Of a DNA stretch of 64,000 nucleotides, positions 46,140 to 54,840 are shown one piece after another; position 1 is the stretch's first letter; each line of letters begins with the position of its first letter. The stretch is taken from contig CAWHZY010000014.1 of NCBI GenBank assembly GCA_963833955.1, forward strand, positions 23,520-87,519. Reading direction: 5' to 3'. The notes under the pieces are model-generated. The model saw nothing but the letters and a program-made list of their open reading frames with translations. It did no database searches and had not been told where the DNA came from. Made by a program: the position numbers and the translations under genes. This DNA is from Roseiarcus sp963833955. Lineage in GTDB: Bacteria > Pseudomonadota > Alphaproteobacteria > Rhizobiales > Beijerinckiaceae.

Positions 46140-46243
46140 TAAACGCCAATAAGCGAGCATAAACGCGCCTAAACGTTAGTAAAAGTGCTAGCGTTTACTA
46201 GCGTTTATTTTTTCGAATCGGGACTTTTCAATGGGTTACGGCC
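46140..46243 (+). repeat. 10-bp-phased TAAACG element, copy B
   Basis: TAAACG at 46140, TAAGCG at 46150, TAAACG at 46160 and 46170, and TAAAAG at 46180. Inverted CGTTTA follows at 46192 and 46202, six T at 46208, and the tail CTTTTCAATGGGTTACGGCC at 46224-46243. Box spacings, the 12-bp step, the 16-bp gap to the tail and the total length match copy A exactly. It starts 32 bp after lysE. The hairpin 46170-46183/46194-46207 plus T-run could terminate lysE. Confidence 0.85.
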
Positions 46244-46644
46244 AATTCAAATAAAAAAAATCTCCTTTTGCTTTTTTCGCCGCGGCGCGGCCGGTTGCTG
46301 GATGTCGGGTCGGATTCCGCGACTTGGGAAAGCTAGCACGAATTCCGTTTTTCGTAAATAAAATGTCGTCATGGATTTTCAGAGTCGAAGCCGCCCGATC
46401 GAGTTCCACCGCTCAAACCCCGCCCGCCCGCGCCTGAAGGCGCCTCCGACAGACAATACAGCTGAATTAATGACTTTCGCCCGTCTCGCGGCGCTCGGGC
46501 AGAGGTGTTTCGAGGTGGATGTGACGCAGTTCGTCAGCGAAGGCGCTCCAGAGCGGCGGGCCGCCCTCTTCCATCAACTGCTGACGGATCGAACCAGTCT
46601 GGTAAAACTCAGCTGGTTGCAGTTCACAATCAGACGGAGGCCCC
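46244..46644. other. Gene-poor stretch after element B
   Basis: About 400 bases, AT-rich at first (A-run near 46252-46260), with no supportable gene. The frame crossing the element tail reads FFESGLFNGLRPI, matching the phrase after copy A, and then diverges. Confidence 0.4.
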
Positions 46645-47277
46645 ATGGGCAAGGTGCGCGTAGCGGCTTTTGGCGTGTCCATCGACGGGTTCGGGGCCGG
46701 CCCGGACCAGAGCCTGGAGCATCCGCTCGGCAAACGCGGCGGGGAGTTGATGAATTGGTTCTACCCGACCCGGACCTTTCGATCGATGATCGGGAAAGAC
46801 GGCGGGACCGACGATCGCTTCGCACGCGCCGCGGCGGAAGGCTTCGGCGCCTTCATCCTCGGCCGCAATATGTTCGGCCCGATCCGCGGCGAATGGCCGG
46901 ATGACGCGTGGAAGGGCTGGTGGGGCGACAATCCCCCCTATCACGCGCCGACCTTCATCCTCACCCGCCACGCCCGGGCGCCAATCGTGATGGAGGGCGG
47001 GACGACCTTCCATTTCGTCACCGACGGGATCGAGGCGGCGCTCGCCCGGGCCAAGGCCGCCGCGGGCGACCTGGACGTGAAGATCGGCGGCGGAGTTTCG
47101 ACGATCCGCCAGTACCTGCTCGCGGGAGCGATCGACGAGTTGCGCCTGGCGATTTCGCCCGTCGTTCTGGGCCGTGGCGAATCCCTGTTCGCAGGCATTG
47201 ACCTGCCAGGCCTTGGCTATCGGGTGACGGAGGCGGTCCCAACGGAGTTGGCGACCCACCTCATGCTGACGCGCTGA
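46645..47277 (+). CDS. Dihydrofolate reductase/RibD-C family protein
   Basis: 210-aa protein of the RibD C-terminal/DHFR-like fold. It has VRVAAFGVSIDGFGAGP at the N-terminus, AFILGRNMFGPIRGEW and the late GGGVSTIRQYLLAGAIDELRL that binds the NADPH phosphate region. Substrate unknown. The ATG at 46645 follows an AGACGGAGG ribosome-binding site. Confidence 0.88.
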   Translation: MGKVRVAAFGVSIDGFGAGPDQSLEHPLGKRGGELMNWFYPTRTFRSMIGKDGGTDDRFARAAAEGFGAFILGRNMFGPIRGEWPDDAWKGWWGDNPPYHAPTFILTRHARAPIVMEGGTTFHFVTDGIEAALARAKAAAGDLDVKIGGGVSTIRQYLLAGAIDELRLAISPVVLGRGESLFAGIDLPGLGYRVTEAVPTELATHLMLTR

Positions 47278-47390
47278 CCGTCCGGCGCGCGGAAGCTGGC
47301 CGGCGATGGCTGGCGCCGGCCCTTATGACTATGCCCAAAGCGCTCACGCCCTATCGCGGCAGCGCACGAGGGCGGCGTGAAAGGGAATAA

Positions 47391-48004
47391 CGGCGCCGTC
47401 TACCGCTACCGTATTATTTCGCCAGGCCGGCGGCGGCGATCTGGCCGTTCGTATCGGACAGCGCCCGCCTTTGGGAATTGAGCGGCTTCGCCCCCTTTCG
47501 GTTCGAGGAACGGGTCGACAATGAGGGCCGGGTCCGCCGCTTTGTCCGTGGCAAGGTCGGGCCCTTCCCGGCGCGATGGGAGGAGGATTTTGGCGAATGG
47601 CAGGAGAACCATCGCCTGTTCCAGGTCCGAGACTATCAAAACGGCCCGATGCGGCGCTGGGAGTGGGTTTGTGAGCTCATCGCCAAAGGCGAGGGCTGTG
47701 GCTGGTCCTCGCCGGCACGGCGCGGCCCCCCGGCCTCTTGGGCTTTGCTGAAGCTCGGCCTCCACGCCGGACCGTGCATCGCCGTCACGACGGGGGAAAC
47801 GCTCGACTATTTCGGCGCCACTGTGAATATCGCGGCGCGGCTCGAAAATCAGTCTCGCGGCGGCGAGGCGATCGTGTCGGAGGCCGTGGCGCGCGAGCCG
47901 AAACGGCCGCGGCGCTCATGGACCGGACGCAGACCGAAGAAACGGCGATGCTGCGCGGCGTCAGCGCGCCGGTTCGGTTCGTTCGGATCACGGGCCGCCG
48001 CTAA
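47391..48004 (+). pseudogene. Decayed adenylate/guanylate cyclase
   Basis: The open frame begins without a start codon just after a TAA at 47388-47390. It reads LWELSGFAPFRFEERVDNEG, VRRFVRGKVGPFPARWEEDF and MRRWEWVCEL, typical of the N-terminal domain of certain class III cyclases. It then jumps to LHAGPCIAVTTGETLDYFG and VNIAARLENQSRGGEAIVSE, the C-terminal part of the cyclase domain. The metal-binding N-terminal half of the catalytic domain is missing. A frameshift near 47900 restores TAAALMDRTQTEETAML to the end. The large internal deletion makes this a real pseudogene, even if the frameshift is a read error. Confidence 0.8.
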
Positions 48005-48226
48005 GTGGGCGAGATGCAGCCACCGCGTGAGTGGCTGGCGGAGGCGCTGCCAACCGAGCAACGCCTTGTTGTGCGACCCGGTCGCGAGGTCGTGCAATCG
48101 AGGCTCGAGTTCGGGGGGAGGCGCTACCTGTTTCGTGTGTTTGTTGATGTGGATCGGAGTCCGGCCGAGGTCGTTACCGCCTACCGTACCAGCAAGATCG
48201 AGAAGTATTGGAGAAGGCAGTCATGA
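48005..48226 (+). CDS. DUF4258-like protein
   Basis: 73 residues whose C-terminal half (GREVVQSRLEFGGRRYLFRV, VVTAYRTSKIEKYWRR) matches the DUF4258 pattern found in toxin-like small proteins. The N-terminus looks short for the family and may be truncated by the preceding pseudogene. It overlaps the next gene (ATGA), a DUF2283 protein, as in other DUF4258/DUF2283 pairs thought to resemble toxin-antitoxin modules. Confidence 0.65.
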   Translation: MGEMQPPREWLAEALPTEQRLVVRPGREVVQSRLEFGGRRYLFRVFVDVDRSPAEVVTAYRTSKIEKYWRRQS

Positions 48227-48421
48227 AGATCGCCTACGATCGGCAGACAGATTTCACTCAGCGTGGTTCTGAAAGAGGGCGTCACGGTGGCCGAGAGCGA
48301 CGAGGACAAGCCCGGCGTCATTCTCGACTACGACGAGCATGGCGACCTCATCGCCTTTGAGATTCTCGATGCCTCGCGACGGGTTACTGACGCCCGCAAG
48401 ATCGAGTACGAAACCACGTGA
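48223..48421 (+). CDS. DUF2283 family protein (one frameshift)
   Basis: Begins MKIAYDRQTD, then after one extra T in the TTT near 48253 continues LSVVLKEGVTVAESDEDKPG, VILDYDEHGDLIAFEILDAS to the end, the full DUF2283 pattern of about 65 residues. It overlaps the DUF4258 gene by 4 bp and would be its presumed partner or antitoxin. Confidence 0.7.
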
Positions 48422-48455
48422 ATCGCGACCCGACCGGGCTCCCTCTCGGACGCCC

Positions 48456-49493
48456 TTAGCGCGCCGCCGCCACCGCGCCAAGCGGCGGCGCGACTGCATG
48501 CGCCGCTTCCGCCTTCCCTTCCTGCGCCCAGCGCCGCGCCAGAACGGCGCAGACCATGAGCTGCATCTGGTGGAAGAGCATGGTCGGCAGCAGGATCATG
48601 CCGAGGTCCGGGCCGGGGAAGAGCACGCCCGCCATCGGCACGCCGGCCGCGAGGCTCTTCTTCGAGCCGCAGAAGACGATGGCGATCGTGTCCTCGCGGT
48701 TGAAGCCCAAGGTCTTGGCCGCGTAGCGGGTGGCGAACAGCATGAAGGCCAGAACCAGAGCCTCGATGACGATCATGATTGCGAAGCCGCTGATCGGCAG
48801 CGCGCGCCAAAGCCCGGCGCTGACCGCGTGGCCGAAGGCGCCATAGACGACGAGCAGGATCGAGCCGCGGTCGGTCGCGGACAGGATCGCCTTGTGGCGC
48901 AGGACGAAGCCGCCGATCCACGGACGCAACAATTGGCCGGCGACAAGCGGCGCAATCAGGAGGAGGGCGATCTCGCGGATCGCGTCGCCGGTCGGCGCGC
49001 CGCCCCGCGCCGAGGCGAACATCGCGACCAGCAGCGGCGTCGCCAATGCGCCGATGAGGCTCGACAAAGTCGCCGAGCACATGGCCGCGGGAACATTGCC
49101 GCCGGCGATCGAAGTGAAGGCGAGCGAGGATTGGATCGTCGAGGGCAGGAGACAGAGATAGAGCATGCCCAGAGCGAGCGGGCCGGGCACGAGCCATTGC
49201 GGCAGAGCATGAAAGAGCAGGAGGCCGACGAGCGGGAACAGGATGAAGGTGGACGCCAGCACCAGCGCGTGCAGGCGCCAATGCGCGACGCCCGCGATCA
49301 CGTTCGAAGTCGCGAGCCGCGCGCCATAGAGGAAGAACATGAAGGCGATCGCGACGTCGGTCGCGATTTGCACCGGCAGTTCGAACGCCGCCGCCGGCGG
49401 GGCGAAGCTCGCCAGCGCGACGGTCGCGACCAGGAGCAGGGTGAAGGTGTCGGGGGCGAAGCGGGAGAGGGTCTGGCGCATGATGGCGCGCAA
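48456..49493 (-). CDS. Bile acid:sodium symporter family transporter
   Basis: 345-aa protein with about nine to ten hydrophobic segments and the SBF-like (DUF4137/YfeH-type) signatures LLPSTIQSSLAFTSIAGGNV and VFCGSKKSLAAGVPMAGVLF. Members take up or extrude organic anions; no substrate can be assigned. It is divergent from a LysR gene across about 60 bp, so regulation by that LysR protein is likely. Confidence 0.9.
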   Translation of the reverse strand: MRAIMRQTLSRFAPDTFTLLLVATVALASFAPPAAAFELPVQIATDVAIAFMFFLYGARLATSNVIAGVAHWRLHALVLASTFILFPLVGLLLFHALPQWLVPGPLALGMLYLCLLPSTIQSSLAFTSIAGGNVPAAMCSATLSSLIGALATPLLVAMFASARGGAPTGDAIREIALLLIAPLVAGQLLRPWIGGFVLRHKAILSATDRGSILLVVYGAFGHAVSAGLWRALPISGFAIMIVIEALVLAFMLFATRYAAKTLGFNREDTIAIVFCGSKKSLAAGVPMAGVLFPGPDLGMILLPTMLFHQMQLMVCAVLARRWAQEGKAEAAHAVAPPLGAVAAAR

Positions 49494-49556
49494 TATGCCG
49501 CAGCTTGCTCTTATTCGGAATGACGCTTTCCGTGGTTTCAGTTATCATAGGGCGTG

Positions 49557-50432
49557 ATGACAGAGACCTACGATCCCGATCTGCTCGTGACCTTCCTGGC
49601 GGTGGCCGAGACCGGGTCTTTCTCGGAAGCCGCGCGGAGGCGGAACTTACGCCAGTCGACGGTGAGCCAGCAGGTGCGCCGGCTCGAAGCGGAGACCCGC
49701 CGGCGTCTGTTCGATCGCGACACCCACGCCGTCTCGCTGACCGTCGACGGGCAGGCTTTGACCGTGCTCGCGGGCGAGATCCTCGCCGCTTATTCGCGCG
49801 CCGAGCGCTATTTCTCGAACGCCGAGCTGAGAGGCCGGGTCCGCTTCGGCGCCTCGGAGGATTTCGCCCTATCGAGCCTCTTGCCGCAGGTCCTGCGCGC
49901 CTTCGCGTCGCGGCACCCGCAGGTCGACATCGAGATGACGGTCGGGCTCGCCGCCGATCTCTATTCAGGCATGGACGAGGGCGCGCTCGATCTCATTTTC
50001 GCGAAGCGCCGGGCGGGCGACGGGCGCGGCCACATCGTGTGGCGCGAAGAGATGGTCTGGATCGCGGCGCCGGACTGGCGGCGCGACCCTGAGCGGGCGC
50101 TGCCGCTCGTCCTCTATCCGCCGCGCAGCATCACCCGCGAGGCGGTTCTGGCGGCGCTCGAAAAGGCGAATGTCTCCTGGCGCATCGCCTGCACCTGCGG
50201 CTCGCTGTCCGGCCTGGTCGGCGCCGTGCTTGGCGGCCTCGGCGTTGGCGCGCAATCGGCGCGTCTCAAGGCGGAAGGAACGGTCGCCGTCGGCCCCGAG
50301 GCCGGGCTGCCGCCGCTCGGCGAGACGGAATTCGTCGTCGTGCCCGCGCTCGGCCGCCCGAGCGCGCCGGTTCAGGCCATGGCCGACACCATCCTCGAGT
50401 TCGGCCGCGCTTTCCATGCTGAGGCGCCTTGA
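49557..50432 (+). CDS. LysR-family transcriptional regulator
   Basis: 291 aa with the N-terminal winged helix-turn-helix (LLVTFLAVAETGSFSEAARR, LRQSTVSQQVRRLEAE) and a C-terminal co-inducer domain (VRFGASEDFALSSLLPQVLR). ATG at 49557 chosen over GTG at 49554. Divergent to the symporter gene, which is its probable target. A short dyad ATTCGGAAT lies at 49513-49521 in the shared region. Confidence 0.93.
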   Translation: MTETYDPDLLVTFLAVAETGSFSEAARRRNLRQSTVSQQVRRLEAETRRRLFDRDTHAVSLTVDGQALTVLAGEILAAYSRAERYFSNAELRGRVRFGASEDFALSSLLPQVLRAFASRHPQVDIEMTVGLAADLYSGMDEGALDLIFAKRRAGDGRGHIVWREEMVWIAAPDWRRDPERALPLVLYPPRSITREAVLAALEKANVSWRIACTCGSLSGLVGAVLGGLGVGAQSARLKAEGTVAVGPEAGLPPLGETEFVVVPALGRPSAPVQAMADTILEFGRAFHAEAP

Positions 50433-50630
50433 GGGCTGAGTGTGTTCGATTTGATGCCGTGCGATGTAGCCGCGATCGCTGATCGTGGCGACGCGGTCGG
50501 CGACCGCGTCTACAGGCCGGCGTTGGCCTCTGATAGGCGTCGCGCTTTAGAATTGCACCGCAAGGAGCGGAGTTCGGGCGCTGAGCGATGGGCGTAGTCG
50601 GGGAACAAGACAGACCCTGGAGCCCTGCTT

Positions 50631-51720
50631 ATGTCTAGCCCCATGACCGAAACGGCACAGGCCGGCGCCGCACGGGCGCAGGCTCGCGACGAGGAGCGTT
50701 GGCAGGCGGTCAAGCGCCGCGACCCCGCGTTCGACGGCAAGTTCCTGTTCGCCGTGCGCACGACGGGCGTCTATTGCCGCCCGAGCTGCGCCTCGCGGCC
50801 GGCCAAGCGCGAGAATGTCTCCTTCTTCCAGACCGGCGCGGAAGCGGAGAAGGCGGGCTACCGCGCCTGCAAGCGCTGCCGGCCCGACAAGCTCGGCGCG
50901 CCCGATCCGCAAGTTCAGGCGGTCGCCCAAGCCTGCGAACGGATCGAAACCGCCGAGGAGGCGCCCAAGCTCGCCGAGCTTGCCGCGCGCGCGGGCTTGA
51001 GCCCCTACCACTTCCATCGCGTCTTCAAGGCGATCACGGGCGTGACCCCGAAGGCCTATGCGGCCGGGACGCGGGCGCGCCGCGCCGCCGACAAGCTGCG
51101 CACGGCGGACACGGTCACGGAGGCGATCTATGATGCGGGCTTCAACTCCTCGAGCCGCTTCTACGAGAACACCGATGCGCGGCTCGGCATGACGCCAGGC
51201 GCGGTGCGTCGCGGCGGGGCAGGGGTTCGTCATTCGCTTCGCGGTCGGCGAGGCCTCGCTCGGCGCGGTGCTGGTCGCGGCGACCGGCAAGGGCGTCTGC
51301 GCCATCACGCTCGGCGACGATCCCGACGCCCTCGTGCGCGATTTGCAGGACCGCTTTCCGAATGCGGATTTCGAAGGCGGCGACGCCGAATTCGAGCGCA
51401 TGGTCGCGGAGGTCGTCGGTCTTGTCGAGGCGCCGGGTCAGCGGCTCGATCTTCCGCTCGACATCCGCGGCACCGCATTCCAGCAGAAGGTGTGGGCGGC
51501 GCTGCAAGCCATACCGCCCGGCAGGACGGCGACCTATACAGAGATCGCCCGCGCGATCGGCCAGCCAAAAGCCGTGCGCGCGGTCGCGCAGGCCTGCGGC
51601 GCCAATCCGCTCGCGGTCGCGATCCCCTGCCATCGCGTGGTGCGGTCGGACGGCGATCTCTCCGGCTATCGCTGGGGCGTCGAGCGCAAGCGCAAGCTGA
51701 TCGATCGGGAGGCGGCGTGA
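50631..51720 (+). CDS. ada: Ada: O6-alkylguanine-DNA alkyltransferase/activator (one frameshift)
   Basis: Adaptive-response protein. Order: N-terminal Zn/methylphosphotriester-accepting domain (GVYCRPSCASRPAK with the acceptor Cys, then GYRACKRCRPD), AraC-type HTH (LAARAGLSPYHFHRVFKAIT), and the C-terminal alkyltransferase with active site IPCHRVVRSDG. The middle is split: the first frame ends at TPGAVRRGGAG and the next gives FVIRFAVGEASLGAVLVAATG. Removing one G of the GGGG at 51222-51225 gives a continuous 362-aa protein. Confidence 0.92.
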
Positions 51721-52619
51721 TGAAGGCCCGCGCCCCGACGCCTCTGTTCGAGCAAGCCCTCGCCGCGCCCCTTCAAACCCTCACCCCTACCCCTCCCCGG
51801 GGAGAGGGGACGGGCGCCTCGTCCCCTCGAGCCCCTACCCCTCTCCCGAGGGAGAGGGGGCAACGGCGCCGCCGCGCTCCCCTTCTCCCTCGGGGAGAAG
51901 GTGGCCCGAAGGGCCGGATGAGGGCCGTCGCCGCGCTCGACTGGCCGAGAATCGAGCGCGAGCTCGACGCCTATGGCTGCGCGGTCGCGCCGAAACTGCT
52001 TTCGCCGGACACCTGCCGCAAGCTTGCGTGCGCTCTATCCCGACGATTCCCGCTTCCGCTCGCGCGTCGTGATGGCGAAACACGGCTTCGGCAAAGGCGA
52101 GTACAAATATTTCGCCGATCCGCTGCCCGAGCCGATCCTCGCGCTTCGTCGCGGTTTCTACCGGCGGCTCGCAGCCGTAGCGGACCGCTGGAACGAAGCG
52201 ATGGGCGTTTCCGTACGCTATCCCGCCGAACACGAAGCGTTCCTCACGCGCTGCCATGAGGCGGGTCAGAAGCGGCCGACGCCGCTGCTCCTGCGCTATG
52301 GCGCAGGCGACTACAATTGCCTGCATCAGGACGTGTACGGCGAGCACCTCTTTCCGCTGCAACTCGCGATCCTGCATGTCCGAGCCTGGCCATGACTTCA
52401 CCGGCGGCGAGTTCGTGCTGACCGAGCAGCGCCCGCGCATGCAGTCGCGCGCGGAGGTCGTGGCGCTTGGGCCAGGGCGACGGCGTGATCTTCGCCGTGC
52501 GCGAGCGCCCGGTGCAGGGAACGCGGGGAACCTATCGCGTCAATCTGCGCCACGGCGTGAGCCGGATCAGGAGCGGCGAGCGCTTCACCCTCGGCGTGAT
52601 CTTTCACGACGCGACGTGA
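51720..52619 (+). CDS. 2OG-Fe(II) oxygenase family protein (three frameshifts, repeat insertion)
   Basis: Prolyl-hydroxylase-like family protein often placed beside ada. After the repeat-encoded insert the family sequence begins LDWPRIERELDAYGCAVAPK. It continues through YPDDSRFRSRVVMAKHGFG, YGAGDYNCLHQDVYGEHLFP (Fe-binding HxD), DFTGGEFVLTEQRPRMQSR and GTYRVNLRHGVSRIRSGERF (late His and Arg for Fe and 2OG). The frames must be joined by removing single extra bases near 52029, 52376 and 52470, each giving a clean fit (about 298 aa). Start overlaps the ada stop. Confidence 0.85.
51767..51930 (+). repeat. Cluster of palindromic repeats in the oxygenase N-terminus
   Basis: Three GC-rich palindromes in a row: CCCCTACCCCTCCCCGGGGA near 51781, CCCCTACCCCTCTCCCGAGG near 51834, and CTTCTCCCTCGGGGAGAAG at 51882-51900 followed by GTGGCCC and CCGGATGAGGGCC (51914-51926). 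They encode TPPRGEGTGASSP, APTPLPRERG and LLPRGEGGPKGRMRAV between EQALAA and LDWPRIE. The third matches the copy in thiD. Confidence 0.82.
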
Positions 52620-53156
52620 CGCGCCTTTCCGATTGCGGACCCAGCGCGGGAACGGTCGCGACGAGATCGCGCCCTGAAGAGGCACATTCGCCCGCGCCCC
52701 AAAGCCGATAGAGCGAAACAGCGCCCAGTTAGGCTGCCTTTGCCAGACCTCGCCGAAGTCGCGAAACGCCGCGGCCATTCCGCCCTGCTCGATGGTACGG
52801 ACTCTCCGACGAGCGCGCTGAAAAGCCTCGGCGTGAAGCGCCTGATCGCCGACACGAGCCCGTGGCTTTCCCGACCGCATCGAGAGCTCAGGGACGCCAA
52901 CGAGCCGGCAGACGAGGCGCTCTGGATGCGTCTCAACTAACTCCACCAGCCGGCCGGCACGCCCTAGAGGAGCGACGAGCCGGACGGTCATGTTCGTTCG
53001 CGAATGGGCCGATGACTCCGTCATACAGGAGTTCGGCGTCGTCGAGATTCGGACGTTTGACGTGCGAGGCGGCCCGCTCGGCGATCGCGATGCGCTCCTC
53101 GACGCTCGCTCGGGCGACATCGCCGTTCGAGCCGGATAGCCGCTCCCGCAGGCCTG
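52620..53156. other. Stretch with only short, conflicting open frames
   Basis: No complete gene is supportable. Two short stretches look compositionally coding. On the plus strand 52740-52940 gives DLAEVAKRRGHSALLDGTDS and beyond to a stop. On the minus strand about 53145-52985 gives SVEERIAIAERAASHVKRPN and LDDAELLYDGVIGPFANEHD. Neither has a start, a family I recognise, or sufficient length. Decayed genes are likely. Confidence 0.35.
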
Positions 53157-53297
53157 GTGACGACGCGGCGATCTCACCGGTGGCGCGACGACCTCGAGCG
53201 AACGATCGAACGCCTGTTCGCCGATCCGAAGGCCGCCTACATCCATGCGCATTATGCCAGGCGCGGCTGCTATGCGGCGCGGATCGATCGGACGTGA
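53157..53297 (+). CDS. Small ORF, probably a gene remnant
   Basis: 46 residues from a GTG: LERTIERLFADPKAAYIHAH then YARRGCYAARIDRT. The end looks like the C-terminus of a real small protein (a single Cys in a basic, aromatic tail) but I cannot name the family. No good ribosome-binding site. Confidence 0.35.
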   Translation: MTTRRSHRWRDDLERTIERLFADPKAAYIHAHYARRGCYAARIDRT

Positions 53298-53370
53298 GGC
53301 GGAAGGGACGGCGTTGCGCCGGTCCCTCTCGTGACTTAAGTCCATGGGACCTAAAGCCCCCGAGGTTCCC

Positions 53371-54177
53371 ATGCCTGCTGTCCGCCAACCTGTGATCTTC
53401 GTGCCGCATGGCGGGGGCCCGTGCTTCTGGATGGACTGGCCGCCGCCCTTCGGCCCGCACGCCTGGGACGGGCTCAAGGACTATCTCGCCGGCGTTCTGA
53501 AATCGCTGCCCGAGCGGCCGAAGGCGTTCCTGGTCGTCACCGCGCATTGGGAGACGGATCAGCCGACCGTCAGCGTCAACCCGAAGCCCGGCATGCTCTA
53601 CGACTATTACGGCTTCCCCGAGCACACCTATAAGCTCAGCTATCCCGCGCCGGGCGATCCGGAGCTGGCGGCGGAAGTGAAGCGCCTCATCGAGGCGGCG
53701 GGCCTGCCCGTCGCGACCGATGGCGAGCGCGGCTTCGATCATGGCGTGTTCGTGCCCTTCCTCATCCTCGATCCGAAGGCCGAGATCCCGGTCGTCATGC
53801 TGTCGCTGCGCAAGGACCTCGATCCCGCCTTCCACATCAAGCTCGGCAAGGCGCTCGCGCCCTTGCGCGACCAAGGCGTGGCGATCGTCGGCAGCGGCAT
53901 GAGCTTCCATGACCTGCGGCACTTCCGCGACGGCGACACGTCCGCCTCGGCCGCGTTCGACGCCTGGCTCGACGAGACGGCGAAGGCGCCGGCGCCGGAG
54001 CGCGAGGCGCGGCTCGCGCAATGGGACAAGGCGCCGTCGGCGCGCGCCTGCCATCCGCGCGAGGAGCACCTCTTGCCGCTGATGGTCGTGGCCGGCGCCG
54101 CGGGCGCGAGCGAGGGCAAGCGCGATTTCAACGCCAAGATCGGCGGCAAGATGATCTCGGGCTTCAGGTTTGGATGA
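53371..54177 (+). CDS. Class III (LigB/DODA-type) extradiol ring-cleavage dioxygenase
   Basis: 268-aa enzyme of the 4,5-DOPA-dioxygenase-like family (YgiD). Metal ligand and catalytic His positions are visible in FVPHGGGPCFW, VVTAHWETD, RGFDHGVFVPFLI and CHPREEHLLPLMVV. Likely cleaves a catechol-type substrate; identity unknown. The ATG at 53371 has GAGG upstream, whereas the in-frame ATG at 53344 has none. Confidence 0.9.
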   Translation: MPAVRQPVIFVPHGGGPCFWMDWPPPFGPHAWDGLKDYLAGVLKSLPERPKAFLVVTAHWETDQPTVSVNPKPGMLYDYYGFPEHTYKLSYPAPGDPELAAEVKRLIEAAGLPVATDGERGFDHGVFVPFLILDPKAEIPVVMLSLRKDLDPAFHIKLGKALAPLRDQGVAIVGSGMSFHDLRHFRDGDTSASAAFDAWLDETAKAPAPEREARLAQWDKAPSARACHPREEHLLPLMVVAGAAGASEGKRDFNAKIGGKMISGFRFG

Positions 54178-54542
54178 GGCGTGCGCAAACCCCTGCGCGA
54201 TCGTCATCGCGAGCCCTAGGGGCGTCGAGAGACCCGTCCTTCCGGACGCGCTTGAGGCAACGCCAGGAAGAGGCGGTGGCGACGAGGAGCCGCGCCGCCG
54301 TCGTGAGGCGAGCGAGAAGGCGCCCGGCGCCTCGCCCATTCTCGCCTACAGATCCCGCTTTGACGACAGCGGAACACCGATTCGGAAGTGAGCTCGCGCA
54401 CAGCGCCCGGCCCCAAATCGCGCTAACAAGGCAAGCCTGTAAGGCGAGCGATGGCACGCGACTTGCAACATTTCGTTAACGGAAATGTGACGATTATGCA
54501 TCTGTGTCGCAAATTGTACCTGGAGCGTGAACACTTACCTTA
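54178..54542. other. Intergenic stretch
   Basis: About 365 bases with no supportable gene. The last 80 bases are more AT-rich and could hold a promoter for the following small gene, but I see no clear -35/-10 pair. Confidence 0.35.
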
Positions 54543-54782
54543 GTGAACGCCATGATTCTCTCTCTCAGTCCTGAAGTCCGCGAGGCGGCGCTCGATCTCA
54601 AGGCTTTGCGCAGAAAGATAAAAGAGGCCGGCGAGCGGGCCCCTGAGTGGTTTCCGGCCGAAGCGAATGCACGGCGCCGAATGCTCTGCCTAAGTCGTGA
54701 GCAGGCGGTCGACCAGGAAGCGCTGAGCAGCCATCAGACGCCGCCGCCGAGGCGCGGCGAAGGCTTTCTCAAGCTGGCGTGA
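54543..54782 (+). CDS. Small hypothetical protein
   Basis: 79 residues from GTG (or 76 from the ATG at 54552). The first half (LSPEVREAALDLKALRRKIK) is helical and charged. The C-terminal SSHQTPPPRRGEGFLKLA resembles peptides encoded by the palindromic repeats, suggesting its 3' end was supplied by a repeat. No family recognised. Confidence 0.4.
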   Translation: MNAMILSLSPEVREAALDLKALRRKIKEAGERAPEWFPAEANARRRMLCLSREQAVDQEALSSHQTPPPRRGEGFLKLA

Positions 54783-54840
54783 GGCTCAACGGTGGCTCAA
54801 GGCGGGTCTCCGCCGACTTGTGGCGTGAGCCCGCGCAGTC

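Noticed and set aside
46371..46904. 177-aa ORF upstream of and overlapping the RibD-like gene
   Set aside because: No family-like sequence; it overlaps a well-supported gene in another frame.
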